64,000 bases of DNA. Source: Variovorax sp. N23. Its GTDB lineage: Bacteria > Pseudomonadota > Gammaproteobacteria > Burkholderiales > Burkholderiaceae_C. A program made the position numbers and the translations under genes. The first letter of the stretch is position 1; every line of letters starts with the position of its first letter. The notes under the pieces are model-generated. The model was not told the origin of the DNA. It did no database searches and saw nothing but the letters and a program-made list of their open reading frames with translations. Shown one piece after another: positions 16,570 to 25,083 of this stretch. Location of the stretch: assembly GCF_025486315.1 (NCBI RefSeq), contig NZ_JAOOPY010000013.1, positions 103,835 through 167,834 on the forward strand, given 5' to 3'.

Positions 16570-17048
16570 CACTTCGTTTGCAAATCAACGGGACCGAGCG
16601 TGCCGTCGAGGCCGATCCCTCGACCCCGCTGCTCTACGTGCTTCGAAACGACCTGGCGCTGCATGGTGCCAAGTACGGCTGCGGGCTTGGCCAGTGCGGT
16701 GCGTGCACGGTGCAGGTCGACGGTCGCGCGGTGTTCTCGTGCGTTACGCCTGCCGGCGCGCTCGAGGGCCGCGCCATCCGAACGGTGGAGGGGCTGGGAA
16801 CGGCCGAGCGGCCGGGCGTATTGCAGCGGGCCTTTGCCGAGGAGCAGGCCGCGCAGTGCGGCTACTGCATCGCCGGCATGATCATGCGGGCGCAGGCCTT
16901 GCTGGACCGCAACCCGTCGCCCAGTGACGATGAGATCCGGGCGCACATGCAGCCCAACCTGTGCCGATGCGGCACCCACATGCGCATCCTGCGGGCCGTG
17001 CGGCGCGCTGCTGAAATGATGCGTGCCGGTGGAAAGGCGAAGCGATGA
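16566..17048 (+). CDS. (2Fe-2S)-binding small subunit of a xanthine-dehydrogenase-family hydroxylase
   Basis: This 160-residue subunit holds both iron-sulphur clusters. The plant-ferredoxin-type cluster ligands are Cys39, Cys44, Cys47 and Cys59 (KYGCGLGQCGAC). The second, all-helical cluster uses Cys98, Cys101, Cys133 and Cys135 (QCGYC and NLCRCG). Length and motifs match the IorA/NicA type. It carries electrons from the Mo site to the cytochrome. It overlaps its neighbours on each side by 4 bases. Confidence 0.94.
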   Translation: MTLRLQINGTERAVEADPSTPLLYVLRNDLALHGAKYGCGLGQCGACTVQVDGRAVFSCVTPAGALEGRAIRTVEGLGTAERPGVLQRAFAEEQAAQCGYCIAGMIMRAQALLDRNPSPSDDEIRAHMQPNLCRCGTHMRILRAVRRAAEMMRAGGKAKR

Positions 17049-19309
17049 GCCGCGATCTCACCGTGACGATGCAGCGTCGGACGTTCCTCCAATCGGCGGG
17101 TGCGCTGGTGGTGGGCTTCTCGCTCGCAGGGCGCTCGCTGGCCCAGCTGGCGGGCGGGGGCGAAGGCGGCGCCGCACCCGGGATCGTGGCGCCGGATCTC
17201 CCCGGCGATCTCAAGCGCATCCCCTGGCTCGATGCCTGGATCCGGATCGATGCGAACGGCGCCATCACGGTCTTCACCGGCAAGGTCGAGCTGGGGCAGG
17301 GCATCCGCACCGCCTTGCTGCAGGTCGCCGCCGAGGAACTGGACGTGGGGCCGGAACGCATCACCCTCGTGACCGCCGACACTGCGCGCACGCCGGACGA
17401 GGGCCTCACGGCCGGCAGCCATTCGATGCAGGACAGCGGAACGGCCATTCGCAACGCGGCCGCCAGCGTCCGCCTTCTGCTGACACAGGAGGCGGCGTCA
17501 CAGTGGTCGATGCCCGTGGCCGTGGTCGCCACCGGCGGGGATGGACAGATGAAGGCGCCGGACGGGCGCCGGCTGTCGTACGGGGAGCTGGCGGCAGGCT
17601 TGTCGATGCATGTTCCCGCGCTGGCTGATGCGCCCCTTCGGGAGCCGTCGACCTTCCGGACCATGGGGCGGTCGCTGCCGCGCATCGACATCCCGGCCAA
17701 GCTCAGCGGCGGCGCGGCTTATGTGCAGGACATGCACATGCCCGGCATGCTGCATGCGCGCGTGGTGCGCGGCCCGAGCCACGGCACACGGTTGAAGCCG
17801 ATCGACGGCGCCACGCTGGGCCGTGCGAAGGCCATCGCGCAGCTGGTGCAGAGCGCGGACTTCATGGCGGTCGTTTCCGACAATGAATGGAAGTCGATCC
17901 AGGCGATGCGCATCTTGCAGGCCGGCGGCATCGATCGACCCGGTGCCGCGCCGGCAGCCATGGATCCCGCCGTCACGCTGCAGCGTCTGCCCCGGCGCGA
18001 CATCGAGATCCTGTCGACGCACGACCCCGCCGCGCCGGCCGTCCACAGCGTCCGGGCTCGCTACACCCGGCCCTGGCTGCACCACGGGTCGATCGGGCCG
18101 TCCTGCGCCGTGGCGCTGTTCAAGGACGGCGTCATGACGGTGTGGAGCCACAGCCAGGGGATCTTCGACGTGCGGCGCGTGGTGTCCGACCTGCTGGGCT
18201 TGCCGCTCGACAAGGTGCATGCCGTCCATGTCGAGGGCTCGGGCTGCTACGGCCAGAACGGCGCGGACGACGTGGCGGCCGATGCGGCGCTGGTCGCACG
18301 CGCGGTGCCAGGCCGGCCGATCCGCCTGCAATGGATGCGCGAGCAGGAGCAGGGCTGGGAACCCCTGGGGCCTGGCATGGTGACCGAAGTGGCCGCGTCG
18401 ATGGACGCGCAGAACCGCATCGTCTCCTGGCGCTACGAGGTGTGGAGCAACCCGCACAACAACCGCCCGGTCGGCGCCGGTGGCGTCGTCGCCGGGCAGG
18501 AGGTCAGCCCGGCGTTCCCGGTGCCAGAAGGCAAGCCGATTCCCATGCCCGAGGGGGACGGCAGTCGTAACTCGAACCCGCTCTACAACCTGGCCAACAT
18601 GCAGGTGACCTATCACTTCGTCAAGGACATGCCGGTGCGGGTCTCGGCGCTGCGCTCGCTCGGTGCCCATTTGAATGTCTTCTCGATCGAGTGCATGTTC
18701 GACGAACTCGCAAAGCTCGCGCAGACCGATCCGCTGGCGCTGCGCCTGGCCCACATGCAGGACGCACGCGCGCGCGACGTCATGACAGCTGCGGCGCGTC
18801 GCTTCGATTGGGCAGCCCGACCACGCGGCAACGGTGTGATCGGCTGCGGCATGGGCTTCGCTCGATACAAGAACCTGGGAGCGTATTGCACGGTGATGAT
18901 GGAGATCGAGGTGCAGCGCGACACGGGTCGAATCATCGTGCGCCGTGTGGTGTGTGCGGTCGATTGCGGTCAACCGGTCAACCCGGATGGCATCCGCAAC
19001 CAGATCGAAGGCGCCGTCATTCAGTCCCTCAGCTGGACAACTGCGGAAGAGGCCGGCTTCGAGGGCGGCCTGCGTACCGCCTTCGACTGGAGCGCCTACC
19101 CGATCCATCGATTCTCCGATGTGCCCCACTCGATCGACGTGGAGATCATCGACCGCCCGGGCCAGCCTTTCCTGGGTGTGGCCGAAGCAGCGCAAGGACC
19201 GGCCGCCGCGGCGCTGGCCAATGCGCTTGCGGATGCCACCGGAACTCGCTTGCGCGACATGCCGTTGAACCCTCGACGCGTGCTCGCCGCGCTCAATCCA
19301 CCCGTCTGA
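17045..19309 (+). CDS. Molybdopterin-binding large subunit, isoquinoline 1-oxidoreductase-like
   Basis: This 754-residue catalytic subunit begins with a twin-arginine signal (QRRTFLQSAGALVVGFSLAG), so the Mo/Fe-S complex is probably exported folded to the periplasm. Domain features include TGKVELGQGIRTALLQ near residue 80, HGSIGPSCAVALF near 350, GSGCYGQNGADDVAADA near 400 and the C-terminal GVAEAAQGPAAAALANA with the catalytic-type Glu. This is the IorB/NicB architecture, lacking the FAD subunit of xanthine dehydrogenase and using the cytochrome partner instead. Such enzymes hydroxylate N-heterocycles or oxidise aldehydes; the choice cannot be made from sequence. Confidence 0.9.
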   Translation: MSRDLTVTMQRRTFLQSAGALVVGFSLAGRSLAQLAGGGEGGAAPGIVAPDLPGDLKRIPWLDAWIRIDANGAITVFTGKVELGQGIRTALLQVAAEELDVGPERITLVTADTARTPDEGLTAGSHSMQDSGTAIRNAAASVRLLLTQEAASQWSMPVAVVATGGDGQMKAPDGRRLSYGELAAGLSMHVPALADAPLREPSTFRTMGRSLPRIDIPAKLSGGAAYVQDMHMPGMLHARVVRGPSHGTRLKPIDGATLGRAKAIAQLVQSADFMAVVSDNEWKSIQAMRILQAGGIDRPGAAPAAMDPAVTLQRLPRRDIEILSTHDPAAPAVHSVRARYTRPWLHHGSIGPSCAVALFKDGVMTVWSHSQGIFDVRRVVSDLLGLPLDKVHAVHVEGSGCYGQNGADDVAADAALVARAVPGRPIRLQWMREQEQGWEPLGPGMVTEVAASMDAQNRIVSWRYEVWSNPHNNRPVGAGGVVAGQEVSPAFPVPEGKPIPMPEGDGSRNSNPLYNLANMQVTYHFVKDMPVRVSALRSLGAHLNVFSIECMFDELAKLAQTDPLALRLAHMQDARARDVMTAAARRFDWAARPRGNGVIGCGMGFARYKNLGAYCTVMMEIEVQRDTGRIIVRRVVCAVDCGQPVNPDGIRNQIEGAVIQSLSWTTAEEAGFEGGLRTAFDWSAYPIHRFSDVPHSIDVEIIDRPGQPFLGVAEAAQGPAAAALANALADATGTRLRDMPLNPRRVLAALNPPV

Positions 19310-19316
19310 GAGATCC

Positions 19317-20468
19317 ATGCAATCCGACCCTCTTGACCTCAACGAGATGAATCCCTCCTTGCTATGGAGCGCATTCCGCTTCGCCAACGGTGTCAGCACC
19401 CGAAATCGACTGGTGCTCGCGCCGATGACCAACCAGCAGAGCTACGACGATGGCGTCATCAGCGACACGGAGCTCGAGTGGCTGCGCATGCGCGCCGAGG
19501 GCGGGTTCGGCATCCTGGTGAGCGCAGCGAGCCATGTGCGGGAAGACGCGAAGGGCTTCGACGGTCAGCTTGGCTGCTTCAGTGATCGTCACATCCCCGG
19601 GTTGGCTAGATTTGCGGCGCTGGGGCGCGCCTCTGGGTCCTTGTCCATCCTCCAGCTTTTCCATGGCGGTCTTCGCTCACCGCGCCGGCTGACCGGCGTT
19701 CGCCCTGTGGCACCGAGCGAAGTCCAGTTGGACTTCCCGGGCTTCGAACTGCCCAGCGCGCTGCGTGAGGGCGACATCGAGCAGATCATTGCGGACTTCG
19801 CGCGCGCGGCGCAGCGCGCCCAGGCGGCCGGTCTCTCCGGCATCGAGATCCATGGCGCCAACGGCTATCTCTTCGCGCAATTCCTCAGTCAGGCGACCAA
19901 CCTCCGCGTCGACCGCTGGGGAGGATCACTCGAGAACCGTGCCCGGTTCCTGTTGTGCGTGGTCAGCGCCATTCGAAGCGTCGTACCGCAGGAATTTCTC
20001 CTTGGCGTCAGGCTGCTGCTGGAGGACTCATCGCCCCAAAGGGGGTTCGACATCGATGAGATGCTCCAGGTCGTCGAGTGGCTGGGCGCGGCCGGAATCG
20101 ACTACCTCCACGTCTCCTCCAGGGACGTGAGGAGCGGGTCCTGGAAATACCCGGCGTCGGGCGAGGCCAACATCAAGCGGGCCAGGGCGGCACTCGATCG
20201 CAAGGTCGCGCTGGTGGCCGTGGGCGGCGTGAGGACGCTGGCGGACGCCGCCTTCGCGCTGGGTGAAGGCGCTGATCTGGTGGCCATCGGGCGCGAGGCC
20301 ATCGCCGTGCCGAGGTGGCCGCAGCAGGCCGTCATCGAGGGCTACGCGCCCGCAGCCTATCCCCTGGAGCCGCGAGAGTTGGAACGGCAGGGGGTGAGTG
20401 CCCCGTTCCTGGCCTACCTGCGGCCCTTCGGTCTCGTCGCGGACCTCGAGGATGGGGGCTCGCGCTGA
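19317..20468 (+). CDS. NADH:flavin oxidoreductase, Old Yellow Enzyme family
   Basis: This 383-residue FMN enzyme has a TIM barrel. Seen are the N-terminal NRLVLAPMTNQQS, the FMN/substrate region GIEIHGANGYLFAQFLSQATN near residue 175 with the HxxN pair, RWGGSLENRARFL, and the C-terminal phosphate-binding GGVRTLADAAFALGEGADLVAIGR. It lies 7 bases after the Mo subunit gene and is likely cotranscribed. OYE members reduce activated double bonds, which would suit reduction of a hydroxylated heterocyclic ring. An internal ATG at 19347 is an alternative start. Confidence 0.88.
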   Translation: MQSDPLDLNEMNPSLLWSAFRFANGVSTRNRLVLAPMTNQQSYDDGVISDTELEWLRMRAEGGFGILVSAASHVREDAKGFDGQLGCFSDRHIPGLARFAALGRASGSLSILQLFHGGLRSPRRLTGVRPVAPSEVQLDFPGFELPSALREGDIEQIIADFARAAQRAQAAGLSGIEIHGANGYLFAQFLSQATNLRVDRWGGSLENRARFLLCVVSAIRSVVPQEFLLGVRLLLEDSSPQRGFDIDEMLQVVEWLGAAGIDYLHVSSRDVRSGSWKYPASGEANIKRARAALDRKVALVAVGGVRTLADAAFALGEGADLVAIGREAIAVPRWPQQAVIEGYAPAAYPLEPRELERQGVSAPFLAYLRPFGLVADLEDGGSR

Positions 20469-20471
20469 GCC

Positions 20472-20840
20472 ATGGACCTTCTGCAACTCAGGTACTTCTG
20501 CAAGGTTGCGGATCTCAGAAACTTCACGAAGGCGGCGGCCGCGTTGCATGTGGCCCAGCCCGCTGTCACGCGCCAGGTTCAACTGCTCGAGGACGAACTG
20601 GGCATCCGGCTCCTGACGCGGCATAACCGAGGAGCCATGCCCACAGAAGCCGGGAACCGACTGAGGGCGGGGGCGGAGGCCATCTTCGCATTGCTGGCAC
20701 AAGTGAAAGTGGATGTCGTCTCGCGTGGTCTTGCGGAACCGACGTCCTTCGACTCGACACGCGGCGGATGCCCTAGCGCATCGGAGCCCGCGGATGGCCC
20801 GGGCTCCCACTGCGCTTTCGCATCGTCTGGCGATGCTTAA
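20472..20840 (+). pseudogene. Truncated LysR-family regulator (DNA-binding domain only)
   Basis: The first 85 or so residues are a good LysR winged helix (MDLLQLRYFCKVADLRNFTKAAAALHVAQPAVTRQVQ), close to the N-terminus of the regulator at 9294. The frame then leaves the family after LLAQVKVDV and ends at 122 codons with a low-complexity tail. No effector domain follows in any frame before the chemoreceptor gene. It is therefore a deletion remnant, or possibly a short DNA-binding protein that could compete for sites. Confidence 0.75.
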
Positions 20841-20927
20841 ACGGTATTGCTGAACGGCGCAACTGGTCTTCACGCGCTCTCGCCATCGGCCGATATCACA
20901 AGCAGTGAAATCGACTGAAAGAGTGCC

Positions 20928-22478
20928 ATGAGCCTGTTGAGAAACCTCCGAATCGGAACCCGCTTGGCCGCGGGGTTCGCGATCCTTCTGATCTTCCTGG
21001 CTGCTGTCGCGGCGTTGGGGCTGCGCTCGATGCGAGAGATCAACGCCTCCATGGAGGGCATCGTCCACAACAGCAATGTGAAGGTTGCCGCGGCGAGCGA
21101 GATGCTCGGTGCCATCCGTGACATCTCCGCCTACGGCGCCACGATGGTCATTCTTGATGATGTCGGCGCCACGCAGGCAGAGCTGAAGAAGTTGCAAGCT
21201 GCGCGCGAGCGTTATAGCCGCGCCAGGGACACTCTCGCGAAACTGGTGAACTCGCCGGAAGGGCGGGCGAATCTGGCACGCGTGGACAAGTTGATTGCAC
21301 AAGCCGTCCCTGCCAACAACAAACTCGTGGAACAGGCGCTTCAGGGAAAAGGGGCGGAGACGAAGGACACCTTCCTGACGCAGGCACGACCGCTAACACT
21401 GGCGTCGATCGAAGAGCTCGATCAACTCGTCAGACATCAAACCCAAGTGGCCACGAGGGCCGCCGAAGCGGCGCGGGCCGGCTTTGACCAGGCGAGCCTC
21501 TGGGTGATGTGCCTCTCCGCTGCAGCGATCGTCGCCGGGGGCCTCATCGCTTGGATGACAACCCGCTCGATCACGAGCCCCATCCAGGTCGCGGTCGAGA
21601 TCGCCGAGTCGGTGGCGGACGGAGATTTGACTTCGCAAATCGAGGTGTTCAGCACGGACGAGACGGGCCGTCTCACGGCGGCATTAAAAGCGATGAATCA
21701 GAACCTGGTCCGGATTGTCGGCAATGTTCGACAGGGGACCGAGACTATCGCGACCGCTTCAGGTCAGATCGCTACAGGCAATCAGGACCTCTCGTCACGC
21801 ACTGAAGAGCAGGCGAGTTCGCTGCAGCAGACCGCAGCGTCGATGGAGCAACTCACGGGCACGGTGAAGCAGAATGCAGAGAACGCTCGCCAGGCCAATC
21901 AGTTGGCCGTGCAGGCATCGGCTATCGCGACCCGAGGCGGTGGCGTCGTCCACCAGGTAGTTGAAACCATGGACTCGATCAATGCCTCGTCGCGCAAGAT
22001 CGTGGACATCATCGGCGTCATCGACGGGATCGCCTTCCAGACCAACATTCTTGCGTTGAACGCTGCGGTGGAGGCGGCTCGCGCTGGGGAGCAGGGGCGC
22101 GGCTTTGCCGTGGTCGCATCCGAGGTGCGCAACCTGGCGCAGAGGTCTGGCGCCGCTGCCAAGGAGATCAAGCTTCTCATCGAGGACTCAGTGGGCAAAG
22201 TGGAGCAGGGCAGCAGGCAGGTCGCGGTGGCTGGTGCGACCATGGAGGAGATCGTGGGCAGCGTGCGCCGCGTGACGGACATCATGGGGGACATCACGGC
22301 GGCGGGCGAGGAACAGACCACCGGCATTGAGCAGATCAACCAGGCCATCACGCAGATGGATCAGGTCACCCAGCAAAATGCAGCGTTGGTCGAGGAGGCG
22401 GCAGCGGCTGCGGGTGCGCTTCAGGAGCAGGCGACCCACCTCGTTGAGGCCGTCAGCGTCTTTAAGCTTGCTGCCTGA
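20928..22478 (+). CDS. Methyl-accepting chemotaxis protein
   Basis: This 516-residue chemoreceptor has a first membrane segment at residues about 11-30 and a periplasmic four-helix-bundle domain to about 185. A second membrane segment (LWVMCLSAAAIVAGGLIAWM) is followed by a HAMP domain and a long cytoplasmic signalling coiled coil. The hairpin tip GEQGRGFAVVASEVRNLAQRS is nearly invariant in the family and binds CheA/CheW. QEQATHLVEAVSVFKL closes the protein without a CheR-tethering pentapeptide. It lies at the end of a catabolic block and might sense the compound degraded there, but there is no direct link. Confidence 0.93.
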   Translation: MSLLRNLRIGTRLAAGFAILLIFLAAVAALGLRSMREINASMEGIVHNSNVKVAAASEMLGAIRDISAYGATMVILDDVGATQAELKKLQAARERYSRARDTLAKLVNSPEGRANLARVDKLIAQAVPANNKLVEQALQGKGAETKDTFLTQARPLTLASIEELDQLVRHQTQVATRAAEAARAGFDQASLWVMCLSAAAIVAGGLIAWMTTRSITSPIQVAVEIAESVADGDLTSQIEVFSTDETGRLTAALKAMNQNLVRIVGNVRQGTETIATASGQIATGNQDLSSRTEEQASSLQQTAASMEQLTGTVKQNAENARQANQLAVQASAIATRGGGVVHQVVETMDSINASSRKIVDIIGVIDGIAFQTNILALNAAVEAARAGEQGRGFAVVASEVRNLAQRSGAAAKEIKLLIEDSVGKVEQGSRQVAVAGATMEEIVGSVRRVTDIMGDITAAGEEQTTGIEQINQAITQMDQVTQQNAALVEEAAAAAGALQEQATHLVEAVSVFKLAA

Positions 22479-22504
22479 GGGTGGCCCGGCCCTCGAAGGA
22501 GGTG

Positions 22505-22579
22505 CTGATCAATGCCCTTCACCGAGCGTGTCGAACGACGCATGGCGCGAAGTCAAGCTGAAGGCAGTCAGTCGTTCGC
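22505..22579 (+). repeat. Left imperfect terminal inverted repeat of the IS21-derived element
   Basis: The first 50 bases pair with 22922-22971 (39 of 50 identical when inverted) and the next 25 with 22897-22921 (18 of 25). Both ends begin CTGATCAAT. Confidence 0.65.
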
Positions 22580-22896
22580 CGCACGTTGCGCAGCAGCTTT
22601 CAGGGCTGCTTAGCCCGAGCAAGCTCGATGCGTATGCAGCGAAGCTCGGCGCCGGGCTCAAGAGCGAGGCATCGAGCGCAAGCAGCGGCGCACCCTCAAG
22701 CAGATGCACGCCGACCTGGCCGCGCTCGGCTACCAGGGCTCCTACGACCGCGTGGCGGCCTTCGCACCGGCGTGGCACGCGCATCGCCATGAGGTCGAAC
22801 AGACCTCCGGCCGAGGCACCTTCGTGCCCTTGGCCTTCGGCCCCGGCGAGGCGTTCCAGTTCGACTGGAGCGAGGACTGGGCGGTCCACCTGCGCA

Positions 22897-22971
22897 GCGA
22901 ACAACTGACTGGCCTCACGCCGACTTCGTGCCACGCGTCGCTCAGCATGCTCGGCAGCGGGTATTGATCAG
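22897..22971 (-). repeat. Right imperfect terminal inverted repeat of the IS21-derived element
   Basis: This is the inverted partner of 22505-22579. The istA-like frame runs into this arm and ends there, so the element's edge lies close to the break in the transposase gene. Confidence 0.65.
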
Positions 22972-23295
22972 CAGGTCCTTAGGCGGCGAGCCCGGCTGTG
23001 CGATGTGGACTGGTCGCAAGGGCCTTATGCTCAAGCATCCAAGTTCATCGTGCAGGAGTCTGATGCTAGCTGACAGATGAAAAATGCGTGCGCTGCGCAT
23101 TGTCAGAGGGTTAGCCCGCTGCGGTGGCGTGGGGGCGTGTGGAGCAGGCATGTCTGCATGATCGCCGCGTCTTCGAATCCTTTCCGTTCGCCAGCGCACA
23201 GACCGTTCGGTGTCCGGCCCTGCATGGTCACCGCCCAGCCGATGCCGTTGGACAGGCTCGACGCGCTGGATCCATGAGTTTCTAAATTCCATTTC
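22972..23295. other. Intergenic stretch without a recognised gene
   Basis: These 324 bases separate the IS21-derived element from the ABC exporter operon. A 64-codon minus-strand frame (23103-23297) exists but shows no recognisable domain. No strong promoter, terminator or repeat was identified, although the exporter promoter should lie in the last 100 bases. Confidence 0.4.
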
Positions 23296-25083
23296 ATGCC
23301 CCAACCCCACGACAGCGCTTCAAGACTTCAGGGCGTGCCCGCACCTGCCGCAGGCTGGGCCACCCGGCTTCGACCGCATGGCTGGGCCCTGTCGGGCTTG
23401 CTGCTGTGCCAATTGGGGCAGGTTCTGGCATCGCTGCTGTTGCCCGGGTTCAGCGCCGATGTCATTGACCAGGGCATCGCCACCAAGTCGTCCGACACGA
23501 TCCTGCGCTATAGCGCATGGATGGGCGCTGCCTCGCTGGTGCAACTCGTGCTCAGCGTCGCGGCGGCTGTGCTCGGCGCGCAGATCGCCTTCCGGGTGGG
23601 CCAGGCGCTGCGTGCCGATGTCTTTTCCAAGGTCCACGACCTCGCGCTGGCGCGGGCCCAGGGTTTCAGCATCGGCTCCCTCATCACCCGCTGCACGAAT
23701 GACGTGCTGCAAGTGCAAACCATGCTGACCCTGATGCTGACCATGATCGTCATCGCCCCGATCATGGGGGTGGGCGGCGCCATCATGGCCTTGCGTCAGG
23801 ATGTGCAGTTGTCCAAGCTCTTGCTGATCGCGGTGCCGATCCTCGCGCTGATCATCGGCTTCCTGACCTTGCGCGCGACACCACTGTTCCAGCGGATGCA
23901 GAAGCAACTCGATGGGGTCAACACGATCCTGCGCGAGCAGATCGACGGCATTCGGGTCATTCGCGCCTATTTGCAGGAAGCGCGCGAAGGCCAGCGCTTC
24001 GGGGCAGCCAACACCGAACTGACCGACACCGCGCTCCATGCAGGGCGGCTGATGGCGACGATCAGCCCTGCGTTGACCACCGTCATGCAACTGGCCTCTG
24101 TCGCCCTGGTGGGGGCAGGTGCGAGCCGGATCGTCTCTGGCGACCTGCAAATCGGCGCGCTGATCGCCTTTCTTTCCTACATCTCGCTGATCCTGATCTC
24201 CGTGATGATGTTGGGCATGCTGATCGTGCTCCTGCCGCGCGCGTTGGTCAGCGCCAGGCGGATCAGCGAACTCCTGCAGAGCCCTATCACGGTGGGGCCG
24301 CCCGCCCATCCGCAGGCGCTGCCAGACAAAGGGGCCGGGCTGCCTTTGCGCTTCGAGGCGGTCAGTTTTGGCTATCCGGGGGCGCAAGCCCTGGTCCTCG
24401 AGAACATCGATTTCGCGCTGGCTCCCGGGGAAGTGCTTGGCATCATCGGCGCCACCGGCTCGGGCAAAACCACCATCGTCAACCTCATCGCCCGGCTGGA
24501 CGATCCGAGCACGGGCCGCGTGTTGCTCGGCGGCGTCGACCTCCGGCAGATCGCGCCCGAGGCGCTGAACGGGCGGATCGGCTACGTCCCGCAAAAGACC
24601 TATCTGTTCTCGGGCACCGTGGCGGACAGCTTGCGGCTCGGCAATCCGCAGGCTGACGATGCCGCGCTCTGGCGCGCCCTTGAGGTTGCGCAGGCTGCCG
24701 ACTTCATCCGCGCGCTGCCCGAGCAACTGGCGGCGCCCGTGGCCCAGGGCGGGACGAATTTTTCCGGTGGGCAGCGGCAGCGGCTCGCCATCGCCAGGGC
24801 GCTTGTCTGCGACGCCGATCTCTACCTCTTCGACGACAGCTTCTCGGCGCTCGATCAGGCCACCGATGCGCGGCTGCGGGCCGCGCTTCGCCGCGCGACC
24901 GCGCATGCGGCCACGGTGACTGTCAGCCAGCGTGTGGCGTCGATCCAGGATGCCGACCGCATCCTCGTGCTGGATCGCGGCAAGATCGTCGGGTTGGGGC
25001 CGCATGCGGCCTTGCTGGCCGCTTGCCCGGTCTACGCCGACATCGTGCGTTCACAGCAGGCTGTGGCGGAAGGTGCGGCATGA
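23296..25083 (+). CDS. ABC exporter half-transporter, MdlA-like (degenerate ATP site)
   Basis: This 595-residue protein has an N-terminal exporter-type membrane domain with six segments (to about residue 330) and a C-terminal ATPase. It has Walker A GATGSGKTTIVNL, signature FSGGQRQRLAIARAL and Walker B LYLFDDSFSALDQ. The residue after the Walker B Asp is Asp, not the catalytic Glu, so this half is expected to have a degenerate hydrolytic site. The next gene supplies the complementary half and overlaps it by 4 bases. The pair therefore forms a heterodimeric type IV exporter similar to MdlAB, LmrCD or BmrCD. The substrate is unknown. Confidence 0.9.
   Translation: MPQPHDSASRLQGVPAPAAGWATRLRPHGWALSGLLLCQLGQVLASLLLPGFSADVIDQGIATKSSDTILRYSAWMGAASLVQLVLSVAAAVLGAQIAFRVGQALRADVFSKVHDLALARAQGFSIGSLITRCTNDVLQVQTMLTLMLTMIVIAPIMGVGGAIMALRQDVQLSKLLLIAVPILALIIGFLTLRATPLFQRMQKQLDGVNTILREQIDGIRVIRAYLQEAREGQRFGAANTELTDTALHAGRLMATISPALTTVMQLASVALVGAGASRIVSGDLQIGALIAFLSYISLILISVMMLGMLIVLLPRALVSARRISELLQSPITVGPPAHPQALPDKGAGLPLRFEAVSFGYPGAQALVLENIDFALAPGEVLGIIGATGSGKTTIVNLIARLDDPSTGRVLLGGVDLRQIAPEALNGRIGYVPQKTYLFSGTVADSLRLGNPQADDAALWRALEVAQAADFIRALPEQLAAPVAQGGTNFSGGQRQRLAIARALVCDADLYLFDDSFSALDQATDARLRAALRRATAHAATVTVSQRVASIQDADRILVLDRGKIVGLGPHAALLAACPVYADIVRSQQAVAEGAA

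Larger units (their letters stand above)
22505..22971. mobile_element. IS21-derived mini-element with long imperfect inverted ends and an istA fragment
   Basis: The 467-bp unit begins CTGATCAATGCCC and ends with its imperfect mirror. The outer 75 bases of each side (22505-22579 and 22897-22971) match as inverted repeats at about 57 of 75 positions by eye. Inside is a decayed IS21 IstA segment on the plus strand: RKQRRTLKQMHADLAALGY, GSYDRVAAFAPAWH, TSGRGTFVPLAF and EAFQFDWSEDWAV, with a frameshift near 22670. The DDE core and istB are absent. It looks like a non-autonomous derivative. No target duplication was obvious. Confidence 0.65.

Noticed and set aside
17498..19432. A 644-codon open frame on the minus strand opposite the molybdenum subunit
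   Set aside because: It is a mirror of a high-GC coding region, rich in His, Arg and Asp with no domain; the plus-strand protein has clear family motifs throughout.
23103..23297. A 64-codon minus-strand gene upstream of the ABC exporter
   Set aside because: The frame has plausible composition, but there is no recognisable family and no ribosome-binding site; kept only as a note in the intergenic entry.
23320..25005. A 561-codon minus-strand frame opposite the first ABC exporter gene
   Set aside because: Composition is that of a complementary-strand shadow; no ribosome-binding site and no domain.
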